The position numbers were made by a program, and so were the translations under genes. From Eubacteriales bacterium (lineage in GTDB: Bacteria > Bacillota > Clostridia > Lachnospirales > Lachnospiraceae): 64,000 nucleotides of DNA. The DNA lies in NCBI GenBank assembly GCA_030536855.1, contig JAUNPK010000010.1, positions 1 to 64,000 on the forward strand, given 5' to 3'. The first letter of the stretch is position 1. Every line of letters begins with the position of its first letter. The notes below the pieces were generated by a model, which had not been told where the DNA came from, made no database searches, and worked only from the letters and a program-made list of their open reading frames with translations. Positions 1 through 8,216 of the stretch are shown piece after piece.

Positions 1-38
1 TATTATAATGCATATTATACAGAAATGGAGTGTCAATA

Positions 39-1046
39 ATGATTAGAGAGGCAATTGCCAAGTTGGTAAAAAAACAGGATTTAACATCTGATGAGATGAA
101 TCAGGTAATGGAAGAAATCATGACAGGAGAAGCTACAGACGCACAAAAGGCATCTTTCCTCACAGCCTTAGCCATGAAAGGTGAAACAATTGATGAAATT
201 ACAGCTGCAGCCAAGGTTTTAAGGGCTCACTGCGAAAGATTTCTTAATGATATGGATGTTCTCGAAATTGTTGGTACAGGAGGAGACGGTTCCAACTCTA
301 TCAATATTTCCACATTATCTTCAATTGTAACATCTGCAGCAGGTATTCCGGTGGCAAAGCACGGTAACAGGGCAGCATCAAGCAAATGTGGTACAGCAGA
401 CTGCCTTGAAGCACTTGGTGTTAAAATTGACTGTGCTCCGGCAAGAAGCGCACAGATATTAAAGGATATTAATTTATGTTTCTTATTTGCCCAGAAATAT
501 CATCCGGCCATGAGATTTGTAGGCGGTGTCCGCAAGGAAATTGGTATCAGAACGCTTTTCAATATACTTGGTCCTTTAGCAAATCCTGCCGGTGCAACAA
601 TGCAGTTATTCGGCGTTTACAGTGAAGAACTTGTTGAACCGTTAGCACATGTATTACATAATCTTGGAGTTAAGAAGGCTATGGTTGTTTATGGTGAAGA
701 CTCCATAGATGAAATTTCCTTAAGTGCTCCTACTAAAGTCTGTGAGTTTAATGGGGATGATTTCAAATCTTACGAGATTAAACCTGAAGAATACGGGCTC
801 AATATATGTAGCAAAGAAGATTTAGTTGGCGGACTTCCACAGGAAAATGCAGAAATTGTTCGTGGGATACTTGACGGCGCTGAAGGTCCTAAGACAGATG
901 TTGTATTACTTAATGCAGGTGCAGCCATTCATATCGCAAAGGAAAATGTTTCTTTACAGGAAGGTATTGACATGGCAAGAGAATTAATCAAATCCGGAAA
1001 AGCAAAAGAACAGCTTGAAAAATTTGTGGAAGAAACTAATAAATAG
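39..1046 (+). CDS. trpD: Anthranilate phosphoribosyltransferase
   Basis: TrpD transfers the phosphoribosyl group of PRPP to anthranilate, the second committed step of tryptophan synthesis, in the cytoplasm. The 335-aa protein has the family landmarks: an N-terminal helical domain, the glycine-rich PRPP loop [14 protein letters not shown] near residues 79-92, [15 protein letters not shown] near 104-118, and [14 protein letters not shown] in the second half. Length is normal. I chose ATG 39 because GGAG at 27-30 lies 8 nt upstream; an in-frame GTG at 30 would overlap that ribosome site. The gene sits at the window edge, so the rest of a trp operon may lie upstream. No trpC follows; a large hairpin closes the unit. 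Confidence 0.96.
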   Translation: MIREAIAKLVKKQDLTSDEMNQVMEEIMTGEATDAQKASFLTALAMKGETIDEITAAAKVLRAHCERFLNDMDVLEIVGTGGDGSNSINISTLSSIVTSAAGIPVAKHGNRAASSKCGTADCLEALGVKIDCAPARSAQILKDINLCFLFAQKYHPAMRFVGGVRKEIGIRTLFNILGPLANPAGATMQLFGVYSEELVEPLAHVLHNLGVKKAMVVYGEDSIDEISLSAPTKVCEFNGDDFKSYEIKPEEYGLNICSKEDLVGGLPQENAEIVRGILDGAEGPKTDVVLLNAGAAIHIAKENVSLQEGIDMARELIKSGKAKEQLEKFVEETNK

Positions 1047-1130
1047 AAAAGTTCTTATTCATGTGCAAATCCTTATAGAAAATAATTTAGGAAATAGCAA
1101 TATTAGGAAATAACGTAGGAAATAGTAATA

Positions 1131-1200
1131 TGGGCAGGCTGTGCTATCGTTTCGCTAAAGTCCGGTTTAACGAAGTGGTAGTGCAACCTGCCTTTTTTAA
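1131..1200 (+). terminator. Large terminator-like hairpin after trpD
   Basis: GGCAGG...CCTGCC forms the outer stem and TGTGCTATC...GGTAGTGCA the next, with G-U pairs, followed by TTTTTT. It fits an intrinsic terminator for trpD. Just upstream (1088-1130) three imperfect copies of AGGAAATA are spaced through AT-rich DNA. Confidence 0.75.
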
Positions 1201-1201
1201 A

Positions 1202-1906
1202 TTATTTATCTGAATATCCTGTAAGACAATTATCTTTAAGAAATTTTTTTAATATATCTTTATTAGAGTCGTCAGAATAATACATAGTTAAACCATTATA
1301 AAATTCTAATTTTTTATCAACCGGTATAGAAAAAATTCCTAATCCATTTTTAATCATAAATGCGTTTGTTAAAAGGGTTGCTGTTCTTTTATTTCCATCA
1401 TTAAAATATTGTCCTTTACATATAAAGCAAAAAAGTTCTAATGCATTATCTAACGAACCTTCATTTATTATTTCTTTAATTTTCTCATCAATTTCCTCTT
1501 TTGTTGGTGGTAATGATGGATAATAGACATCTCCATTAAATAGTGGAACTCTTATAGGTTCATCATAAATATTTCTTAGGTTACCTGCATTTATTACTGT
1601 AAATTTCCCAACTATTCTGTTTAATTGACAAAGAAAATTCGTGTCTATTTCCTTATCTATATTTGTGAAAATCCATTTCCATGCATTTTTTAAATCATTA
1701 ACAGCATTGATTTCATCTATAGAATGACCGGAAATACTCATTCCATCACAAATTGTTTGTGTTTCAGGAAAAGTCATTCCAATCCCTTCTATATTAGCAG
1801 ATCGATAAATACTTTCCACCATATATTTTTTCGCAAGTAAAATATTTTTCTCTCTATCCATAGTTTTTTCTTTATGTAATGGTCCCGTAGCACCTTTGTT
1901 AGACAT
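1202..1906 (-). CDS. Fic-domain protein, catalytic His replaced by Gln
   Basis: Fic proteins usually transfer AMP or another phosphate-linked group to target proteins, using a histidine in HxFx(D/E)GN(G/K)R. This 234-aa protein has the motif as QYFNDGNKRT at residues 166-175. The codon in the histidine position is CAA (Gln), read directly from the DNA. Near the N-terminus SANIEG (36-41) fits the (S/T)xxxE(G/N) inhibitory motif of self-inhibited Fic proteins. ATG 1906 is preferred over TTG 1912 because AGAGGTG lies 7 nt upstream. No toxin or antitoxin partner is adjacent. Fold assignment is firm. Activity is doubtful: it may be a pseudo-Fic or belong to a subfamily with other chemistry. Confidence 0.85.
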   Translation of the reverse strand: MSNKGATGPLHKEKTMDREKNILLAKKYMVESIYRSANIEGIGMTFPETQTICDGMSISGHSIDEINAVNDLKNAWKWIFTNIDKEIDTNFLCQLNRIVGKFTVINAGNLRNIYDEPIRVPLFNGDVYYPSLPPTKEEIDEKIKEIINEGSLDNALELFCFICKGQYFNDGNKRTATLLTNAFMIKNGLGIFSIPVDKKLEFYNGLTMYYSDDSNKDILKKFLKDNCLTGYSDK

Positions 1907-2013
1907 TATCAAACACCTCTTTCCCTTTTCATCTGTTCAAATCCCGTTATGTTACTGCCTGTTTTGAAGAGTACATCCTATTGTAGCAAAAGCGGAATGT
2001 GGTACTTTTTACA

Positions 2014-2376
2014 TTAACTGAATAAATCAAATATTATGACATTAGGATGCTTACCACTTTTATATAGTTTTACATATTTATGCCATAATCTTCCTACCAG
2101 GAACTGGCTTAATATAATCCAAACTATAAATAGGAATATAAACAATGTTAATCCAAAGGCAATTATTATTTCTGCATAGGGTTTAAATATAATGCATAAT
2201 AAAGCTATTATCAAGACTGCTCCTATCGGAAGAGACAACTGAAACCAAAATAACTGTTTATACGATTTATACAATTCCATAAATTGTTTCTTAGTCATAA
2301 TCCGTTGTGCAAACATAAGCATTTCGTTATTTTGGATTTTATTATTGATTGACCCCAAATATGATATCTTTGACAT
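2014..2376 (-). CDS. Small membrane protein, unknown
   Basis: I do not recognise this 120-aa protein. The first 45 residues are polar. Two hydrophobic segments follow (about 47-66 and 71-93), then a basic tail with WHKYVKLYKSGKHPN. This suggests two membrane helices joined by a short turn, with both termini on the same side. GGAG lies 9 nt upstream of the ATG. The next gene on this strand (2518-3123) also encodes a small membrane protein, and the two may belong together, although 141 bp separate them. Confidence 0.6.
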   Translation of the reverse strand: MSKISYLGSINNKIQNNEMLMFAQRIMTKKQFMELYKSYKQLFWFQLSLPIGAVLIIALLCIIFKPYAEIIIAFGLTLFIFLFIVWIILSQFLVGRLWHKYVKLYKSGKHPNVIIFDLFS

Positions 2377-2517
2377 ATCAGCTTTCTCCTTCTTAAAGTT
2401 AACTCAACTTTACTTTTCTAATAATTTGGCATCTTTAACAATTTTACATCTTTGTTTTCTTTGACACCAAGAATAATGACACCACCATAGCAATTTTTCT
2501 ATAAATAATTTCTTCTA

Positions 2518-3123
2518 TTACCTTCTTCTCACACCTAATCCATTACGAACAACCCATATGGCAATAATATCAATTACAATCATTGCCACAATCGCTGCTC
2601 CTGCCATAATCCGGGTTATCAGCTGTACATCATTAATATCATTCTCCGAACTTTGCAGTATCAACGTCTTTTTATCTCCGATAATGGAAATAGCATAAAT
2701 GTCAGTATCTCCATTCTCACGATGGTAATTATAGCCTGCATTTTTACTTCCTGATACTGTATCAGTTTCTTCACAAAAATCACTGTAATGCTGTCCCTTA
2801 TAATTGTACTCCATATTATATGTTATGCGCCATTCTGATTTTACTCTTGGGGAATTTTGGGTGGTAACAATCTGCTCCTCATAAGAACGCAAGAATTCAA
2901 CATTAATATTGGTATAAGTAACCTTAACTTTGTCCATTCCGTCCAACGCATCATTTGATTCCCTCATTAGTGACGGAAGCATAAGTAGTATAACCGCAAA
3001 CGCCACCATTAGCATATTAATCAGACCAAGTCCTATCTTAGATGTAGTTTTCATATGTTTCTTTGTTGATAGCTTTCCATTGCCTGCTCTTCCTGCTGAC
3101 AAATTTGTCATAAACTTATTCAT
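2518..3123 (-). CDS. Membrane-anchored protein, DUF3592-like architecture
   Basis: The 201-aa protein has a membrane helix near residues 32-52, an extracytoplasmic middle of about 110 residues, and a second helix near the C-terminus (roughly 170-193) followed by a basic tail. The middle contains EWRITYNMEYNYKGQHYSDFCEE, which resembles the beta-rich DUF3592 type. That is a resemblance in layout, not a firm assignment. ATG 3123 is chosen because the run GAGGGGG lies 8 nt upstream; an in-frame TTG at 3141 precedes that ribosome site. Function unknown. Confidence 0.6.
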   Translation of the reverse strand: MNKFMTNLSAGRAGNGKLSTKKHMKTTSKIGLGLINMLMVAFAVILLMLPSLMRESNDALDGMDKVKVTYTNINVEFLRSYEEQIVTTQNSPRVKSEWRITYNMEYNYKGQHYSDFCEETDTVSGSKNAGYNYHRENGDTDIYAISIIGDKKTLILQSSENDINDVQLITRIMAGAAIVAMIVIDIIAIWVVRNGLGVRRR

Positions 3124-3250
3124 TAATCCGTACCCCCTCAAAATAAGATTTTGTTAAATTCACATTAGAAACCTGCGCCAATAGGCTCACCATCATAAAA
3201 CGCCACCATAAAAAGCCGCCACAACATACATTGTAACGACTTTCATATTC

Positions 3251-4381
3251 CTAATAATTTCCCAATAGTTTAATAGATTTGGCTTCCTCCTGAATACCCC
3301 TTAATGCATTCATAACACGAGGATCATCAATATTTCCCTCAAAATCTATAAAGAACTTATACTCCCATTGTCTTCCTTCAATAGGCCTTGATTCAATTTT
3401 TGTCATATTAAGTCCATTGTATATTATGTGACTTAATAAATTGTACAAAGTGCCTGTCTCATTGGCTGTCTCAAATACTATGCTCATCTTGTTGGCATCT
3501 TTAACAAACTTTCTTGAATTAGTTACGATTACAAATCTTGTTGTATTATTAACCGTATCGGAAATGTCTGTCTTTAATATCTCAAGGTCATAGAGTTCTG
3601 CCGCCTCCCGGCTTGCAATTGCAGCATGGGTTTTATCATTTTCATCCAGTAGCATTTTAGCAGCAACAGCCGTATTAGCCTGACTAATCCTCTTCCAATC
3701 CTTATGGGCATCAAGGAAATTTTCACACTGCATGAGTCCCTGTGCGTGGGAATATACTGTGGTTATATTATTTATATCTGTTCCCGGAAGACCCATAAGA
3801 ACATGGTCAACCTTTACAAATGTTTCTGCAATTATGTAATTATCGTATTCCTGTAAAAGATCGTACACCCCTGTAACACTTCCGGTTGTGGAATTCTCTA
3901 TAGGAAGTACGGCATAGTCTGCCTTTCCGTCTTTAACGGCATCCATAGCATCTCTCCAGGTTGCAACATTGAAGTTATCCACATCACTTCCAAACACATT
4001 TTTCATTGCAGCATAGGCGTAGGCTCCCGGTACTCCCTGATAGACAACTTTAACTCCATCCTTTTTAATTTCATCAAGTGCAACATAAGGCTCCCTTAAT
4101 GTCTGTCCAAGCTTTTCAAGCAGCTGATACTGCCCTTTTCTGGAATTTGCCATTATCTGGGAAAATAAATCATCTATTGCATGAATATTCTCCGGATTTT
4201 TCACCATTGATGTCACAGAGGCAATCTTTGCCTTTTCTCTCTCCGGATCAAGTACTTTCTTACCGGTCTCAATCTTATACTCTGCCACTTCTTTTGTAAG
4301 TTTCATTCTCTGTTCAAAAAGATCAACAAGCTGCCTGTCAATTCCGTCAATTTGCTGTCTTATCTCTGATAAATCTAACAT
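3251..4381 (-). CDS. pheA: Bifunctional chorismate mutase / prephenate dehydratase
   Basis: This P-protein converts chorismate to prephenate and then to phenylpyruvate, leading to phenylalanine. The 376 aa show three parts in order: an AroQ-type chorismate mutase (about 1-85, with LSEIRQQIDGIDRQLVDLFEQR), the dehydratase (about 110-290, with YQGVPGAYAYAAM and the TTRF motif), and a C-terminal ACT domain containing ESRP, the phenylalanine-binding motif, so feedback inhibition is likely. ATG 4381 is chosen because GGAG lies 6 nt upstream; the in-frame ATG at 4393 is part of that ribosome site. The leader carries a dispersed hairpin repeat and a possible 29-codon reading frame. Confidence 0.95.
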   Translation of the reverse strand: MLDLSEIRQQIDGIDRQLVDLFEQRMKLTKEVAEYKIETGKKVLDPEREKAKIASVTSMVKNPENIHAIDDLFSQIMANSRKGQYQLLEKLGQTLREPYVALDEIKKDGVKVVYQGVPGAYAYAAMKNVFGSDVDNFNVATWRDAMDAVKDGKADYAVLPIENSTTGSVTGVYDLLQEYDNYIIAETFVKVDHVLMGLPGTDINNITTVYSHAQGLMQCENFLDAHKDWKRISQANTAVAAKMLLDENDKTHAAIASREAAELYDLEILKTDISDTVNNTTRFVIVTNSRKFVKDANKMSIVFETANETGTLYNLLSHIIYNGLNMTKIESRPIEGRQWEYKFFIDFEGNIDDPRVMNALRGIQEEAKSIKLLGNY

Positions 4382-4386
4382 ATAAA

Positions 4387-4534
4387 TCTCCATTCCGCAG
4401 GCACTTTAGTGCCGAAGGAATCGCGAGCCAAATATCAAGATTTGGCTCTGCGATAAATGCTATTTGTGGTGCCTACGGCACAAATAGCCGTATGAAAAAT
4501 CAGCGCATCAGCGTGATTTTTCATACTATCCTCC
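4387..4534 (-). repeat. Dispersed two-hairpin repeat ending in a ribosome site, copy 1 (pheA leader)
   Basis: Read on the minus strand the segment starts with GGAGG (4534-4530). It then has a stem of TATGAAAAATCA against TGATTTTTCATA, a hairpin CTATTTGTG/CACAAATAG, then AGCCAAAT...ATTTGGCT and GGCAC-TAAA-GTGCC, and ends with GCGGAATGGAG, which is the pheA Shine-Dalgarno sequence. The last roughly 65 bp recur almost identically at 41117-41183 upstream of an unrelated ABC-transporter gene. The 3' tail GCGGAATGGAG also precedes the gene at 22666-23583. Confidence 0.85.
4435..4524 (-). CDS. Possible 29-aa leader peptide inside the pheA leader repeat
   Basis: An ATG at 4524 follows GGAGG with a 5-nt spacer and opens a 29-codon frame that ends in TGA within the next hairpin. 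The peptide begins MKNHADALIFH and ends with IYRRAKS. It has only one Phe codon, so it does not look like a classical phenylalanine attenuator peptide. It may simply be the translatable face of the repeat. The other copy at 41117 keeps the frame for YRRAKS but lacks this start. Confidence 0.25.
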   Translation of the reverse strand: MKNHADALIFHTAICAVGTTNSIYRRAKS

Positions 4535-4780
4535 TTGTTTTTTCGAAGGAAAAATTCGAGTTCCTCTGGCGAGAAGAGGATTTTTCCTCTCTTGTTTCCT
4601 ATGTTGTATATCCAAGGTTCACCGACAGATTCCTGTTTCGGATTCCCATAAGTAAATTTTATACATCACATTTGCGTGAAATAATAAAAAATACTTAACA
4701 AACCTTATTTTTTAGCCGATAATAGTAACATAAATGTAGTTGTATTATCACAAACATTGATATTGTAACACATTTTACAG
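4535..4780. other. Hairpin-rich intergenic region between pheA and the divergent gene
   Basis: Beyond the repeat, AGGAAAAA (about 4547) pairs with TTTTTCCT (about 4582), with an inner TCCTCT/AGAGGA stem. The rest is AT-rich and should hold the divergent promoters of pheA and the gene at 4806. A 68-codon plus-strand frame here runs through the hairpins and is not convincing as a gene. Confidence 0.5.
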
Positions 4781-4805
4781 AATGTGGAAACGGAGATGCA
4801 AAATT

Positions 4806-5822
4806 ATGAAAAAGATTATCACATCAATTGTAATAATAATCGCTGTTTTAGGATGCGTCATAGGCGGATTTTTTTATTATAGAAACAATAAAGTTGTTTA
4901 TAACAACGAAAGTGCTACCGGAAATACTGCAGGCAACTTAAATAACGGAGGTCTGTTTTGCGAATATGATGGCAAGATTTATTTTGCCAACCCCAGCGAC
5001 CAGAACAGGCTTTATGTAATGAACTCCGACTGCACCGACGCAAGAAAGCTGAATGATGACAGCGTAGCATCATTAAATGTTTGCGGAAACTATATTTATT
5101 ATGTAAAAAATAACTTCTCAGAAGAAACTCTGGGTATGATTTTCAGAGGTCAGCTCTTTGGTGTTTACAGATGTGACCTTAAAGGGAAGCATCCTAAGGC
5201 ATTATATGATAAATTATCAGGTATTATCAGTCTCAGTGGCAATACACTGTACTATCAGCACTATGATAACGATACCAATTTATCCTTATGGAGTACGCAG
5301 ATTGATGGGAAGAATAATAAGAAAATATATGATACCCCATACACTCCATCCTGCATATATAACGGAAAAATCTATTTTAGCGATACCAACGGCAGACACC
5401 ATATCCAAGTACTGGATACAAAAACTAACAATATTACTGATTTCTATAATTGCAATTCTTATATGGCAACCATTGAAGGAAACTACGCCTATTACATCGA
5501 CCTTGATAAAGATTATACTTTAGTAAGGTTAAACACCGCTAACAGAACATTGGAACAATTATTTAAACCATCTAACGGAAAAGTAATCAATTACAATGTA
5601 TACGGAAATAAAATATTTTTCCAGGTTGAAGGGGATGCAACAGGACTTTACCGTATGAATATAGACGGAACACAGGTGGAATACATTGCTGCCGGAAATA
5701 TAACCAGCATACACTGCACATCACAATATACATTTTTCACATATTTTGACGATCAGACAACACTTTACAGAGTTCCTACTTCTTCCCCAATAACACAGGT
5801 TGAAGAAATAGTTGTGAAGTAA
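4806..5822 (+). CDS. Membrane-anchored beta-propeller protein (DUF5050-like)
   Basis: The 338-aa protein begins MKKIITS and has one N-terminal hydrophobic segment (about 5-25) acting as signal or anchor. About six repeats of roughly 40-45 residues follow, each with an aromatic strand such as NYIYYVKNN, NTLYYQHYD, GKIYFSDT, NYAYYIDLD or NKIFFQVEG followed by a LYRMNIDGT-like turn. This is the pattern of DUF5050-type propellers in Clostridia, probably a surface sensor or binding protein of unknown ligand. ATG 4806 is preferred over 4782: the protein then starts directly with the signal region, and GGAG at 4792-4795 is upstream. Confidence 0.8.
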   Translation: MKKIITSIVIIIAVLGCVIGGFFYYRNNKVVYNNESATGNTAGNLNNGGLFCEYDGKIYFANPSDQNRLYVMNSDCTDARKLNDDSVASLNVCGNYIYYVKNNFSEETLGMIFRGQLFGVYRCDLKGKHPKALYDKLSGIISLSGNTLYYQHYDNDTNLSLWSTQIDGKNNKKIYDTPYTPSCIYNGKIYFSDTNGRHHIQVLDTKTNNITDFYNCNSYMATIEGNYAYYIDLDKDYTLVRLNTANRTLEQLFKPSNGKVINYNVYGNKIFFQVEGDATGLYRMNIDGTQVEYIAAGNITSIHCTSQYTFFTYFDDQTTLYRVPTSSPITQVEEIVVK

Positions 5823-5834
5823 AACGAGAATAAG

Positions 5835-5911
5835 AGGGGTCAGACCCTATAAAATTTTTATAAACTTTTTCAAAAAAAATTTATAAAAATTTTATGGGGT
5901 CTGACCCCTTT
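5835..5911. repeat. GGGGTCTGACCCC palindrome, copy a (double, inverted)
   Basis: Two cores (5835-5848 and 5896-5909) face each other across AAAATTTTTATAAA arms, giving one long near-perfect hairpin. It follows a stop codon by about 13 bp and can serve as a terminator in either direction. It abuts the left boundary of the integrative element. Confidence 0.9.
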
Positions 5912-5924
5912 TACCACCTTCACG
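5912..5924. other. Putative attachment core, left end of integrative element
   Basis: TACCACCTTCACG here is repeated exactly at 13863-13875. On the minus strand it reads CGTGAAGGTGGTA, which in the right copy encodes REGG of the EF-Tu C-terminus. The integrase remnant ends inside this copy, as expected when attP overlaps the 3' end of int. Confidence 0.55.
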
Positions 5925-6054
5925 CTATATGAATAGCGCTTTGCGACGTATTTTCTATGCTTTTTATGGCTGAAATCTGCATATTTTCGTTGGTTTTACA
6001 TGGTCTATTTCTATTTGCATGATTTCTTGGCACCGTTTTGGCACCGGGAATCAT
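5920..6054 (-). pseudogene. C-terminal remnant of a tyrosine-type integrase
   Basis: A 44-codon frame running leftward to TGA at 5920-5922 includes GAKTVPRNHANRNRPCK. A GAK-x-VP segment followed by a basic tail resembles the C-termini I know from ICE/phage integrases of Clostridia. The catalytic domain is missing; the upstream sequence is the unrelated 410-aa gene, whose stop codon overlaps the ATG of this frame (ATGA). The family call rests on resemblance of a short tail plus its position at the element end. Confidence 0.45.
6022..6046. repeat. 25-bp direct repeat, left copy
   Basis: A 25-bp sequence containing TTGGCACCGTTTTGGCACC is repeated exactly and in the same orientation at 13689-13713; the bases on both sides differ. 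It lies within the integrase remnant, covering the GAKTVPRN codons. Confidence 0.9.
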
Positions 6055-7283
6055 ACCTCCCCTTCATTGCAAAGACTCATCAATTCCTCTTCTAATATGC
6101 GTCTCAACTTATCTATATTCATTTCAGAAAATGTTTGTTGCCTCCTTCGCTTATTTTCATCTGATAAGAGTATTTCTTTTGCACCTGGAATATTGTCAAC
6201 CCAAAAATGTTTTAATTTAGGGATGGGAATTTCTTCGTAAAACACAATTTGTTCTATCGGATTAATCTGCATTATTTCTTTTAATCCGTTATCGAATGTA
6301 AGAAACATATGTATTGCAAATCTCACTTCATCGGTCGGTCTAAACATAAACTGTTGTTCAATAAGCCTAATATGTGTTAAATCCCACGCCATACCATTTA
6401 TTGCATCCAACAAATCCTTACTATTCCGCTGGATCTTTTTAAAAAATTTCTTAGTCTTTTCATCATGATTAAAATAGCAATAGCATACTTCCAATTCTCG
6501 CTCTGCAATAAAACCTAATTGTTCATTTACAAAATCAAATAAAGTCATTATTTTATTCTTTGCAGATTTTTTCGCATTAGAAAATTCAATACAAATTGTT
6601 TTAAGCAAGAGCACATATATTGCTTTTTGCATTTCAAAAAATTTTTCATAAGTTTGATGAAACATTTCAGAAAGCATATCATTATATAAACCATCTACAT
6701 CTATCTGAATATCTTCTTCCTGTCTATCATAATTACAATCCCCACCGTTCCAAAATTTAGTAAAATTGAAAGCCTTAAAAAGCATAAAACTTTTTATGTT
6801 CTTATAACACTCAATTTTATTTATTACATCTTTCTTCGATGCGTTTTCCACTAAATACGGAATACAGCTATAATTTACTTCTGGCAACTGCAGATATTCA
6901 ATCATCTTTCTGAGTTTATCACAGTCCGGAATTTGATTATACTCATCAAAAATATTTTTCAAATAACTAACTGCCTGTGTATCAAGCTCAACGCATACAT
7001 CAATGTAATAATCTGATCTACCAGTTCTAAGCATTTCCTTGTAAATAGTTGAATTAACTGCATAATATCTATTTGTTGAACCAATATTTATTATCGCAAA
7101 CTCATTATCATAATTGGAATGCAATGCTTCTGGCAATTCAGTACCTTCGCCTTCCGAAAAAACGACAAAAGTGCAATCCTTTAATTCTTCATAAAAGTGT
7201 TGAAAACAAGCCATATGTTCCGTTAAATTTTTACATAGGAACATTTCATTAATTGCCTCTTTTACATCTTCAGGTATTTTCAC
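6051..7283 (-). CDS. Unknown 410-aa protein of the integrative element
   Basis: I do not recognise this protein. It is soluble, with no signal or membrane segment, mostly helical in character and rich in aromatic and charged residues. Features include WNGGDCNYDRQEEDIQIDVDG near the middle, a Cys/Tyr-rich stretch EVCYCYFNHDEK, and a polar C-terminus with RRRQQTFSEMNIDKLRRILEEE. It starts at ATG 7283 after AAAGGAG and is the last gene of a minus-strand row with a P-loop kinase, a tautomerase remnant, a GATE permease and a GNAT protein. Its end overlaps the integrase remnant. Its position suggests cargo, possibly a conflict or regulatory protein; no function can be claimed. Confidence 0.75.
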   Translation of the reverse strand: MKIPEDVKEAINEMFLCKNLTEHMACFQHFYEELKDCTFVVFSEGEGTELPEALHSNYDNEFAIINIGSTNRYYAVNSTIYKEMLRTGRSDYYIDVCVELDTQAVSYLKNIFDEYNQIPDCDKLRKMIEYLQLPEVNYSCIPYLVENASKKDVINKIECYKNIKSFMLFKAFNFTKFWNGGDCNYDRQEEDIQIDVDGLYNDMLSEMFHQTYEKFFEMQKAIYVLLLKTICIEFSNAKKSAKNKIMTLFDFVNEQLGFIAERELEVCYCYFNHDEKTKKFFKKIQRNSKDLLDAINGMAWDLTHIRLIEQQFMFRPTDEVRFAIHMFLTFDNGLKEIMQINPIEQIVFYEEIPIPKLKHFWVDNIPGAKEILLSDENKRRRQQTFSEMNIDKLRRILEEELMSLCNEGEV

Positions 7284-7362
7284 ATGTTTCTCCTTTAAAC
7301 TCGTATTTCACTAACGCTTAGCGTACTACTACGCTATTTTTATGCATTACAGAAGATAGTCT

Positions 7363-7926
7363 TTATACCTTCATAAACACATCAATTTTGGATAATATCT
7401 CATCACAACTTTGATATGCAAAATCAGTAGCATTAATACGAATTACCTCACCAGGTATTTCTATGCTCGTCAAATAATCCGAACACTTTTTAAAATCTTC
7501 AACTTTATCTATGGTTGTACTCAAGTGAACCGAATGCCTATTTTCATTTGTCATTCGATTCAAGTATCTCGCATGCAACACTTCCACATCTCCAAAAAGA
7601 GCTATTGTAAGCACATCATAATCATTATCCTGTGCCATTTTTTGCAACCTTTCTAGTTCCGCTCTATGAAAATTAGATTCTAAAATCAACCCTTTTCCCA
7701 ACTTCGCAAATTCCGAAAATATAAAGAACATTAATTCCATTGAAGCATTTGATAATTTTTTATTTTCCTCTCTGTTAGAAAAACCTATTGTATCTCCCAA
7801 CACTTCTTTAATTGAATCCTTGTAAAACACATTCGTATTATATCTTTGTGAAAGAATATTTGCAAAAGTAGACTTCCCTGTCGCAATATCCCCTGTAATA
7901 AGCAATAATTTTTTATTCTTTTCCAT
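7363..7926 (-). CDS. AAA/zeta-like P-loop kinase
   Basis: The 187-aa protein has a Walker A motif GDIATGKST near residues 12-20, followed by FYKDSIKEVLGD and GLILESNFHRAELERLQ. This is the layout of AAA_33/chloramphenicol-phosphotransferase/zeta-type small-molecule kinases. A DVEVLHARYLNRM segment fits the LID/arginine region. The substrate is unknown. ATG 7926 is chosen: GGAG lies 6 nt upstream, while the longer frame from 7950 starts before that site. Neighbours 80 bp downstream (410-aa unknown) and about 50 bp upstream (tautomerase remnant) suggest co-transcription. A zeta-like toxin role is possible but no epsilon-like partner is seen. Confidence 0.75.
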   Translation of the reverse strand: MEKNKKLLLITGDIATGKSTFANILSQRYNTNVFYKDSIKEVLGDTIGFSNREENKKLSNASMELMFFIFSEFAKLGKGLILESNFHRAELERLQKMAQDNDYDVLTIALFGDVEVLHARYLNRMTNENRHSVHLSTTIDKVEDFKKCSDYLTSIEIPGEVIRINATDFAYQSCDEILSKIDVFMKV

Positions 7927-7974
7927 ACACTTCTCCATTTCTCGCACCATAGGTGCGAGTTTTACAAACTTAAT

Positions 7975-8202
7975 CTATCTATACTCATAATCCAGCTTAA
8001 CATATAGATTAGAATTATCCTTAATTTCTCTTTTATAAACCTGTTCGCCTCAATCACTACGATTTACTTCTTCTATCGCAACAGAAACATCTCCTATATC
8101 AACCTTCAATTCTTCTACCACTGCATCCGCTATCTTTTTAGCAAGATTAGCCTTTATTTCTTCGTTTCTCCCTGTCCATAACTTTACAACTATATGTGGC
8201 AT
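7975..8202 (-). pseudogene. 4-oxalocrotonate tautomerase-like gene broken by TGA
   Basis: ATG 8202, behind AAAGGAG, starts MPHIVVKLWTGRNEE with Pro as residue 2 (Pro-1 of the mature enzyme), then helix ANLAKKIADAVVEEL and strand VSVAIEEVNRSD. A TGA at 8050-8052 interrupts the frame exactly where the family usually has Trp (S-D-W). Beyond it the same frame continues for 24 codons (GEQVYKREIKDNSNLY...) to TAG at 7975. One base change TGG to TGA explains this. Intact length would be 75 aa, normal for the family. A 50-aa product could still be made. It sits 15 bp downstream of the GATE permease. Confidence 0.8.
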
Positions 8203-8216
8203 AATCTTTTTCTCCT

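Noticed and set aside
4492-4698. 68-codon plus-strand frame upstream of the propeller gene
   Set aside because: It runs through the palindromic pheA leader, so its sequence is explained by hairpins; no family resemblance.
4381-4780. T-box or other riboswitch in the pheA leader
   Set aside because: No T-box motif (AGGGTGGNACCGCG-like) on the minus strand; the structures are explained by the dispersed repeat.
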